Shown: in pieces, positions 56,760 through 64,000 of the stretch
Numbering within the stretch: position 1 is the first letter of the stretch
Layout of the letters: every line of letters begins with the position of its first letter
NCBI RefSeq assembly: GCF_023856365.1
Contig: NC_064536.1
Coordinates: 34,712,776 to 34,776,775, forward strand
Origin: Brienomyrus brachyistius
Lineage: Eukaryota; Chordata; Actinopteri; Osteoglossiformes; Mormyridae
Reading direction: 5' to 3'
DNA length: 64,000 bases
Notes under the pieces: generated by a model
The model's input: only the letters and a program-made list of their open reading frames with translations
What the model was told of the DNA's origin: nothing
Databases searched by the model: none
Translations under genes and position numbers: made by a program

Positions 56760-57194
56760 ATCAGCACTACATATATTTAAGTAAAATTCAGCCTTATTTA
56801 CTTTATACATGGAACCTGGCAAAAGCAGCCAGCCATTACTGACACATGAGAAATTATAGATAGAACATTTTTCTTCTAAAATGTATAGTAATTTGTATCA
56901 AAATTGTAACTAATTAAAAATTAACTGACTAAGTATATATGACTATACTATACGCTACATAGTGCAGGACAGTTACACTTATTTTTGCATTGTTCATTGA
57001 TTTTGCATATGCTTCATACAGGTTGATAGAACTGTTTGTTGTTACATTATTTTTACACTACAGAGACTTAAACTGTGCCTTATTGGCTCTTAAACTCAGA
57101 ATCTCTCGAGTCCCCTTTAGGAACAGGCTGGGTCATATGATTTGACATGTTACACACTGGATAACTGTAACAGGTTTTCTCCTATATATCCCAT
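56760..57194. other. No feature seen
   Basis: AT-rich intergenic sequence following the last HECT-like exon. I searched by eye for the missing C-lobe and did not find it. Confidence 0.45.
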
Positions 57195-57400
57195 ACATGG
57201 GGATGGCACAGTGGTGCAGTGGTTAGCACTGTTGTCTCACAACTCTGGGACCATCCAACCATCCATCTTCTGAAACTGCTTCTCCTGTTCAGGGCCGCAG
57301 GGGCTTCTCCTGTTCAGGGCCGCATTTAAACCCAAATCCCAGAGGTGTGAGGCGAAAGCGCTAACCACTGCATCACCGTGCCACCCGCCTCTGGGAACAT
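57195..57400. mobile_element. Head-to-head nested SINE pieces
   Basis: A plus-strand SINE head (GGCACAGTGGTGCAGTGGTT, GTTGTCTCACAACTCTGGGA) is followed by a CATCCATCTT tail complement. A duplicated CTTCTCCTGTTCAGGGCCGC block and an inverted head (CCCAGAGGTGTGAGGCG, GCTAACCACTGC) follow. Confidence 0.75.
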
Positions 57401-57448
57401 ACTGCGGTTAATTGGAGTTAACAAGTTGACCATGAGTGTGAATGGTGC

Positions 57449-58010
57449 ACACAGGCAGGCATGTAAGTAGGCAGGCATGTAAGTAGGCAGGCATGTAAGT
57501 AGGCAGGCAGACAGGCAAGCGCGCGCGAACACAGACAGGCAAGTATGCACACATGCATAAAGGCACTCCTCCAAACAGTCAAGCACACACGCACACAGGC
57601 AGGCACACACACACATAGGCACGCACAAATGTACGCACACAGGCACGCACGCAGACACACACACACATAGGCAGGCACAGACACAGGTAGGCTCACAGGC
57701 ACTCAGAGGCACCCATGCATGCAAGGACACACAGAGACACAGGTGCATACAAGCACACAGGAATGCACGGACACAGGCACGCAAGCACAGGCATGCACAG
57801 AGGCATGCACACACACAGACATATACACACAGGCAGGCACACACACGGACACACACAGGCGCGCAGACAGGTAGGTACTTACACAGGAATGCACGCACCC
57901 ACACAAGCACGCATGCACTCACACAGGCAGACATGTACACAGGCACGCAGACAGGTAGGTACTTACACAGGCATGCACACATGCAGGCACGCATGCACGC
58001 ACAAAACTCC
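57449..58010. repeat. CA/GCAGGCA-rich minisatellite
   Basis: About 560 bp of ACACAGGCAGGCA-type units of 4-20 bp, including a GGCATGTAAGTA motif repeated at the left and a longer block CGCAGACAGGTAGGTACTTA present twice (about 57862 and 57947). Long cysteine-rich minus-strand and histidine-rich plus-strand frames are by-products. Confidence 0.9.
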
Positions 58011-58129
58011 TCGTCCTTAACCCAGGACTTCCAAACATAAGCAAAACACAGTTACAATATTAGTTGTAATTATTAGCATTAGTAAGATTCCCCTTACATT
58101 GCATAATAGGTAAGAAATAAATGGATGTA

Positions 58130-58490
58130 GGGGCGGCATGGTGGTGCAGTGGTTAGCACTGTTGCCTCACACCTCTGGGACCCAGGTTCGAGTCTTCGCC
58201 TGGGTCACATGTGTGTGGAGTTTGCATGTTCTCCCCATGTCATCGTGGGGTTTCCTCCGGGTACTCCGGTTTCCCCCCACAGTCCAAAAACATGCTGAGG
58301 CTAATTGGAGTCGCTAAATTGCCCATAGGTGTGCCTGTGTGAGTGAATGGTGTGTGAGTGTGCCCTGCGATGGGCTGGCCCCCCATCCTGGGTTGTTCCC
58401 AGCCTCGTGCCCATTGCTTCCGGGATAGGCTCCGGACCCCCCGCGACCCGATAGGATAAGCGGTTTGGAAAATGGATGGATGGATAAATG
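58130..58490 (+). mobile_element. Full-length tRNA-derived SINE
   Basis: The most complete copy in the window. It begins GGGGCGGCATGGTGGTGCAG, then the A-box region GTGGTTAGCACTG and the B box GGTTCGAGTC. The body GGTTTCCTCCGGGTACTCC, CATGCTGAGGCTAATTGGAG and GATGGGCTGGCCCCCC follows, then CGCGACCCGATAGG, AAGCGGTTTGGAAAATGG and a GGATGGAT tail. The A and B boxes imply RNA polymerase III transcription. It is the reference for the other copies listed. Confidence 0.93.
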
Positions 58491-58634
58491 GATGTAGAGA
58501 AGAAACATGTTTACAATTCAAAGTATATTAGAGATGCTGTAAGTATGTATGTGAAGGGTTCAATGGGGCTAATCCCACAATGATTAAAAACAATTTGACA
58601 AATTCAAATAACAGGCTGAGAAGGATGTTCAGCT

Positions 58635-58860
58635 TCAGCCACCGGCTCTCGTTTTTGACAGTGGGGTGTAATTTTGCCGGTTCTTTCCTTTCTTCTGTTT
58701 CCCATACGTTGTTTGCAGAGGCCCCTTCACCACATCGCCATGTGATGTGGACACCTTCACACTGCCTGCTTCTAGATCATTTATGTTGAGGTGTTCCACT
58801 TTAGTTTCAGCAATGTGTAAATTAACATCATTCAGCTGGAATTCATCGTCTACAACTTCT
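58635..58860 (-). pseudogene. Paralogous 3' fragment of the 46-kb gene
   Basis: Minus-strand translation reads EVVDDEFQLNDVN, TKVEHLNINDLEAGSVKV and STSHGDVV, matching the C-terminal region of the protein at 46149-47617 (VVDSEFQLNALN, VEHLNINNLEAGSVKV, STSNGNVV). The frame stays open for about 28 more basic residues (KKGKNRQNYTPLSKTRAGG) and stops at 58635-58637. In the 46-kb gene the equivalent region is replaced by the minisatellite. A (TTA/AAT)n run at 58860-58879 and then a dispersed repeat cut it off upstream. It is a fragment of a duplicated gene. Confidence 0.7.
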
Positions 58861-58882
58861 AATAATAATAATAATAATCAAT

Positions 58883-59105
58883 ACTTTATTAATCCCTGTG
58901 GGGATATTGCGTTTTTTGTGTCTCCCTCAACATGCCCTTTGTGGAGTAAGTTGTCTGTGAAGGGCAGCTACCTGTTGGGGCGTCTAGGGAGCTGGGGGGA
59001 ATTAAGGGCCTTGCTCGAGGACCCGCAGACGTGCTGAGGCTGGGTTTGAACCGGTGACCTTCCGATTACAGGCACAAGGACTTGGTCTATGTATTGACCC
59101 CTGCC
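58883..59105 (+). mobile_element. Dispersed fish repeat (SINE-like)
   Basis: TACTTTATTAATCCCTGTGG, GGGCAGCTACCTGTTGGGG, AAGGGCCTTGCTCGAGGACC and GGTTTGAACCGGTGACCTTC form a repeat that I recognise as common in fish genomes. A diverged piece is at 49345-49490. Confidence 0.6.
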
Positions 59106-60297
59106 CCCCAACTGTGTATGAGTAGCATTTATGGTGTTTCTTGAATGTGAGCTAGTACATAAACCAGCTAGTACCCACCCTTGCAAAAATACTCTAGAGT
59201 TCCGTCATACACATTCTTTTATTTTCTTGCATTGTCCGTTTTTGTTCATAGTCTGTAATTTTCCGAATAACGGCAATTTCAGATAACTACTGGAACTATG
59301 AATTCCGGAGGGGAGAATATATTCATGCAAGTTCCATTACATGCTATAGATATATTGATCTGATACCTTTCTTTATCAGACTGTTACTGTACCACTGTTA
59401 AAAACCACAGATATTTTATTCTGATTGTATGCATTTCCTTATTAGGGCACATTAGTTAGTTCTTTTAAAAAATCAGTTTATTCTGACATCGTAAATTTCC
59501 TGATCAGAGTTTACCCTCTTTAAAATGACAGGGTTACACTTGTGCCATTTAATTTCCGTAATCTGTGGCAGTCAGTGACAATGACTTATTTACTACCAAA
59601 CAGCACTGAGATTGAGTAGAGTGAGGGGCTTAGGGCGTATTACGGAAGAATAAAAGCTGAGTCCTGTATCCAGGCGAGATGCGTAGCTGACAGGCTGATG
59701 AACGTTTCAAACTCTTACCTCCACCGTACTGACAGGAACGGCGAGCAGCTGTGGCGTCATGGCATCAAACTTCTGTTTCTCCAGGCAAGAAAACAACCAA
59801 GACCAGCCTTAATAATCTAAACACTTTGAAGACTGATATAAATGGTAAATATGAGGCGTGAATACCATCCAACACTACCAGTTACTCAGTGAATACTCAG
59901 TCATGCAGAAATATAATCTAAAGTTATAATTATGGGGACATGTGGCCATCCACTGCAGGTGACAATGTCCTAAACTCTTTCATACTTAAAGAACGCTTAC
60001 AGTTATTACTTTGTAAGGATGCATAGAACTCCAGTTCAGTATATTTATGGAATATATACAGCAGCAACTACTTTATGGTCATTTATTAAGTAACAGACTT
60101 ATTTTCTACCTGCGGGATCTTATAATTATGCTGAAATAAAAATGTAACTTACAGCGTAAAAACATGGAATCCAGTCCAAAATTTATTTAGTTTGACATGT
60201 GATCAAAATTCAGAGTAAACTAATACATGATAGCATGCATGCAAAAGATCAAGGGCAGAACAGGGGCTGTGAACCCAGTCTGCATTAAAATGGAATT
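59106..60297. other. Intergenic; one possible minus-strand first exon
   Basis: No gene is recognised. On the minus strand, 59760-59719 reads ATGACGCCACAGCTGCTCGC and reaches GTGGAG followed by GTAAGAGT, a consensus donor, giving a 14-codon open segment with upstream coding-like text. Support is only the donor and the open frame. Confidence 0.2.
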
Positions 60298-60535
60298 AAC
60301 CATCTCTCTCAATATAAAATCGGGATAATTATTCTCTTCAGAGGCATCCATAGAATAGTGTATCCATCCCCTCACTCCTGTGTATAGAGGCATATCCTAA
60401 GGCTCCGGCAACAAATTTCAGCTCAACAACAGCATCAATAATTTTACAGCTAGTTTTAAAACTTGCTTTAACATACAGTGATTGCAGAAAATGATAAACA
60501 AATTAGGTAATATTAATTAAATCATTAAAATGTGC
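60298..60535. repeat. Dispersed repeat shared with 43742-43935
   Basis: Second copy of the repeat described at 43742, in the same orientation, with a 45-bp stretch (CCTGTGTATAGAGGC..AACAAATTTC) that is absent or replaced in the other copy. Confidence 0.7.
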
Positions 60536-61204
60536 AGAAAAGGTTTTGAAGTTTACATCACGATAAATGAGAACTACACGTGATTACTAATTACTGTTAA
60601 CTAATTTGCTGTCTGGACTTTTTACAGTGAGGGGGGAAAAGTCATTATATGTCAGGATGCCAGTCAGTGGCACAGACACAAGTTGGCCAGCTGGCCTATT
60701 CATTCAGCACCAGCCCATCAAGTAGAGAATTTATTTACGTAGTTTTAAGTGGACAGATTTCTGACTAATTTTCAAGCATGTGCAACAAGTAATGACAGAT
60801 ATTGACGTTAGTTTCACACATTCAAAAATATTCAGTAACTGCGTTGCTTGTGACATTTGCGTTTGGTTTATACTTTCATAAGGTGTTCGAATTTTTAACC
60901 AATATGTTTTGTTTTGCCATTTCCAAATATATGTGTTATTCTAACATCCGGAATACGGCACGTATGGTAGATGTTCATGGACGTGGATGGTACTCACACA
61001 AAGGATGTGAGGACCGACTTCAAATAGCATATCTCGGGGGGGCCAATAGTACTATTGGCACACGTTTCCCTTCGTATCAAAACATGGGTTAGTATGACGT
61101 GTTCGTAGTGAGCATATATATCCTCTATCAGTTTTATCACAATCTCGTATATCATACCTTTTGTTAGTATAGGTATCTAGCTATTCTCCCTTTACCTGTA
61201 GAGT
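60536..61204. other. No feature seen
   Basis: A 96-codon plus-strand frame (60802-61092) has no recognised motif; the rest is AT-rich. Confidence 0.35.
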
Positions 61205-61690
61205 CCATTAATCACGGCGGGGGTTGCGGAAAATAAGGAGGACGCTATAGCGGATCAGTCCAATATTTATCTTCTCCGTCAACTCCGGGAGAGAGAGCAA
61301 CAGGACAGAGACAAAAAAAATCCAAAATCGAGGTAGTGAAAACAGACAGGTGGTCAGGCGATCGGCATCGGCAGTGAGAGGGCTAGGCTATAAGCGAAGG
61401 GCGGAAGAGGCAGAACAGAGGTGGAGACAGGTCAGGGAATAAACGCTGGAACTTAGCACGGAGGGCTGAAGACCGGCAGGTGTGCCAAACACGAATAAAA
61501 AGGCTCGCCGATTACCCCGACGGGCATCAGCTGGTAGAGGAGGGCAAACGGTAACCGGTCCTGCCGGTTCTCGGGACAGGTGTAGAAGCGCTACGGCCGC
61601 TGCTCAACTCCCTCCTAGGGAAACCAGCGAGGGTGTGGCAGGGGAGTCCCGCGTGACATCATAGGGGCTTCCCCTGGGCGATCCACGACA
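61205..61690 (-). mobile_element. LTR (ERV/Gypsy-type), minus strand
   Basis: On the minus strand a purine-rich GGAGGGGCATAATGG is followed at once by TGTCGTGGATCGCCC. This is the expected order of polypurine tract then LTR start. A CTTATAGCC TATA-like motif, a TTTTTTTTGTCTCTGTCC pyrimidine run and a GATAAATATTGG region follow. Length is about 485 bp. No second LTR lies in the window. Confidence 0.45.
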
Positions 61691-61693
61691 CCA

Positions 61694-62270
61694 TTATGCC
61701 CCTCCAGCTATTATGGACAACCCGTGGAATCTACATTGAGCTTGGTGTGTAGCTACATTATACATTCCCCCATGCCCAGTGCATAAAGTATCATTACACT
61801 GAGGTATTTCAGGCTTTAGATGTAACCACATAGTAGAACTAATACTCCACAGTTGCTTCCATGCACTATGATTAGATGTCAATAACATTCGTTGAACATT
61901 ATTTCGTTGTATTTTGGCATTTAACATAGCCATAGTACATGCAGTCCAATTCATCCATCGAGTTCGGTCACAGCCACTTGAGGGGGCACTCCGGCAGACG
62001 CAAGGATGTTCTTCCCCCTATAACACCCCCTGCAGAAGTACATCTCACTTCCATTAGTAGGGGCCAGTTCAGCATGGTTGGTTTCCTGGACAGGTGAAGT
62101 TGTCTTGCTGTCGATCTTGTATGCTGCTTCTCCATCCAATCCTAAAAGTGGAAGTGTGCTCCAGCTCGGTCATTGGGACTGTATCATAGCCGAAGGCTGT
62201 CAGCAGCATTGGCCACGCCGTCCACCAGGGCCATTGCGCCATCCTTCACGCATAAAGAAGAACTGACATC
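61694..62270 (-). pseudogene. Env-like or other retroelement 3' coding remnant
   Basis: Three short minus-strand frames in different phases abut the LTR at 61690. Near the N-terminal end is a hydrophobic, tryptophan-rich leader-like segment (about 62238-62190). Later parts contain spaced cysteines (CRGCYRG, and CNDTLCTGHGGMYN) and predicted glycosylation sites (NHS, NDT). Position next to a polypurine tract and LTR suggests the last gene of a retrovirus-like element, possibly env. Stops and frameshifts occur near 62070, 62055 and 61950. I do not recognise the family. Confidence 0.35.
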
Positions 62271-63087
62271 CACATTACTGTAGTTTTCTCATAAATAACA
62301 TTTATTAGCTGGGATACGTCACCAACTTTCGGCGCCTGGCTTCATAACGGCCACAGTGTTATCTTGTCCCACTGTTTCTATAAGGAAACATTCCAATTAT
62401 TCCTTTTTCTGGATCTATTTTTATAAATGAATTGTGAAGGAAAAGGAAAATATGCAAAGGAGGCCAAACTAACACTGCAATCTGGAGTAATGTATTTTAT
62501 TCTTTTTATAATAATGGATGAAGTTTAGCTTCCTTACACTCTCTCTGTACCTCTGTTTCTAATGCGGGTTTACGTGAAGAGTTGTACTGTATTTAATCTA
62601 ACTACAGCTAGATCAGTACCAGAGATAAAAACACTGGATGTCGCGTTGAATACAGCCGTCTTTGGGAGCGAATGCGTCAACAGAGCCGCCATCTTGGGAC
62701 GGGGTAGAGCTCCTTTTAAATGAATGAACGTCTATCAGGGACAAGCTGGCATTCAGAAATAAAGAACCATAAATGGGCAAATTTGAGAAGCGATTTTTAT
62801 TGTCTTGGTTCATTATAAATGTCAGACATGTATTTACGACCGAGCCACGAGTAAATCGACAGGGAAGCGGTTTTTCTTAACACAGCCTACTTTTATGTTC
62901 AAAATGTAATGCGCATATAGGTATTTTTTCATTCTTCCAATCGAAATAAACATACACTACTCTCCTACTACGTGCAGAACAATGCAAATACAAAACACCA
63001 CAAAAAAGGCCAGCAATGTTAGCTGAAAGACCCTGGTAATCTCCATGATAAATCCCATTGTGTTACCACTCATGCATTTACATTAAT
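62271..63087. other. No feature seen
   Basis: Intergenic sequence. A GCCGCCATCTTGG phrase at 62685-62697 is common in fish intergenic repeats; no gene is recognised. Confidence 0.35.
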
Positions 63088-63775
63088 GCAGGCCGGCTCG
63101 TGGCATTGGCAATATAGGCAATGGGCCAAGGGCGCCATTCATCCAGGGGGCGCCACAAACGGAGGAAGAAAAAAGTGTAACATTCCACTATTCTTAAAGC
63201 TAGTTGGTATTAATGTGTCTTAATATGAAAAGAACAAGCCCACATGAATTTACCTGCTAAACAAAGCCTATTAAGTAGTAATAATAATAATGATGATGAT
63301 GACGATGATGATGATACATAACTTTCCTATGAGCCCCCCCCCCCTTGTAACCTCCCTCAATAACGAACACAAGTTGATCTCTGATCACGGGCATTTATTC
63401 ACATATCTATCCGGTCGAGCATGCCGTGAGAACTAGATAAAATAAAGCACATACATCAAAAAATGAATAAGTAAAAACACAGGCAATTTCCTAAAAATAA
63501 CCAAACACAAACAAATAGGCTACAGCTCGCTCACGCCATTAACTTATGACTGCAGCTCATACAGTAACTCCAATATCCATGAATATTGACATTATAACTT
63601 AAAACACTTTCTCAGCCGCATAACAAATGCTGCACTTATAACTGAGCAAAACAAAAATGTTACCAGCAAAACTGACCAGACCTCAACCCAAACGCAACAT
63701 TAGTTCCGCTATAGTTTCCCTACGCCTGGGGGGGCGCCGGCGCTGATGCTCGCCTAGGGCGCCTCATCGGCTAGG
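63088..63775. mobile_element. Non-autonomous DNA transposon, hAT-like
   Basis: The left end GGCCGGCTCGTGGCATTGG continues to GGGCCAAGGGCGCC. The inverse of the right end is AACGGTCCTAGCCGATGAGG continuing to GCGCCCTAGGCGAGC. The two share the layout of a fish repeat with GGGGGGCGCC blocks near both ends. The interior is AT-rich and non-coding, with a (TAA)n(TGA)n microsatellite at about 63275-63315 and a C-run at 63335. Flanking text TGCATTTA occurs on both sides (63073 and 63784), perhaps from a split target repeat. Confidence 0.45.
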
Positions 63776-63779
63776 ACCG

Positions 63780-63850
63780 TTACTGCATTTAAGCATTTGG
63801 CAGACGCCTTTATCCAAAGCAACGGGCATTTGTATAGACTTGTAGAGAAC
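63780..63850. repeat. Common fish interspersed repeat fragment
   Basis: GCATTTGGCAGACGCCTTTATCCAAAGCAACGGGCATTTGTATAG is recognisable as part of a repeat common in teleost genomes, here split by the preceding element. Beyond it, to 64000, nothing is recognised. Confidence 0.5.
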
Positions 63851-64000
63851 TATAGACAATGAACTGTACACAATACATTTTCCAGACAAAGAAAATACTT
63901 TATTTTTTTTTTACATTTAATATGAAAGATGAACATCCGTTTACCTGCTTTTTGGAAAAATAACTATAGACAGGGCAGGTCCATACACACAGGCATCTTG

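Noticed and set aside
57326..57994. 222-residue Cys-rich minus-strand frame
   Set aside because: It arises from the CA-rich minisatellite; the Cys-Val-Cys pattern is the direct translation of TGTGTG-type units.
60802..61092. 96-codon plus-strand frame
   Set aside because: No motif, and its hydrophobic start resembles AT-rich chance sequence; not called.

Overview
The window looks like nuclear DNA of a ray-finned fish, probably a teleost. There are no operons, RNA polymerase-type promoters or dense coding. Instead it holds interrupted vertebrate-type genes with splice sites, and tandem satellites. It also holds fish-typical mobile elements: a tRNA-derived SINE with a GGATGG tail, CR1- and L2-like LINEs, a Tc1 element, a hAT remnant, a class I endogenous retrovirus and LTR pieces. 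All family names come from recognising motifs by eye; no database was searched, and the species cannot be fixed.

Layout. (1) 1-17127 is a macrosatellite: six full units of 2555-2917 bp plus a partial one, each with several TAGCGCCCCC boxes. A roughly 55-bp hairpin minisatellite inside it rises from 0 to 8 copies towards the right edge of the array. (2) 17.1-31.2 kb is a transposon graveyard: LINE and LTR fragments, a hAT remnant, an endogenous retrovirus (about 20.0-25.2 kb) with broken pol and env, SINE and L2 pieces, and two decayed exons of a polymeric-Ig-receptor/CMRF35-like immune receptor. (3) 31.8-38.3 kb is a second satellite. About 1.6 units lie in minus orientation and lack a small insert. 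They face 4.4 plus-strand units of exactly 1118 bp that carry the insert. Each complete unit contains a decayed tRNA-Leu(CAA)-like sequence. (4) 38.3-46 kb holds a 1.66-kb element with 43-bp inverted ends, several MITEs, LINE tails and a Tc1 transposon disabled by a single frameshift.

(5) 46149-47617 is the best candidate for an unrecognised gene. A tiny first exon splices in phase to a 241-residue acidic protein with two 53-residue tryptophan-rich repeats and a hydrophobic/acidic C-terminal half. A diverged copy of its 3' end lies on the minus strand at 58635-58860. (6) 49.5-57 kb has hAT transposase remains, a CR1-like LINE and a multi-exon HECT/G2E3-like ubiquitin-ligase pseudogene with two stops, a frameshift and no C-lobe. 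(7) 57-64 kb has SINEs, a CA-rich minisatellite, an LTR with an adjacent decayed env-like region, and a MITE-like element near the end.

No functional metabolic or regulatory pathway is encoded here. The interest lies in the satellite architecture and in the unrecognised gene with its paralogue.
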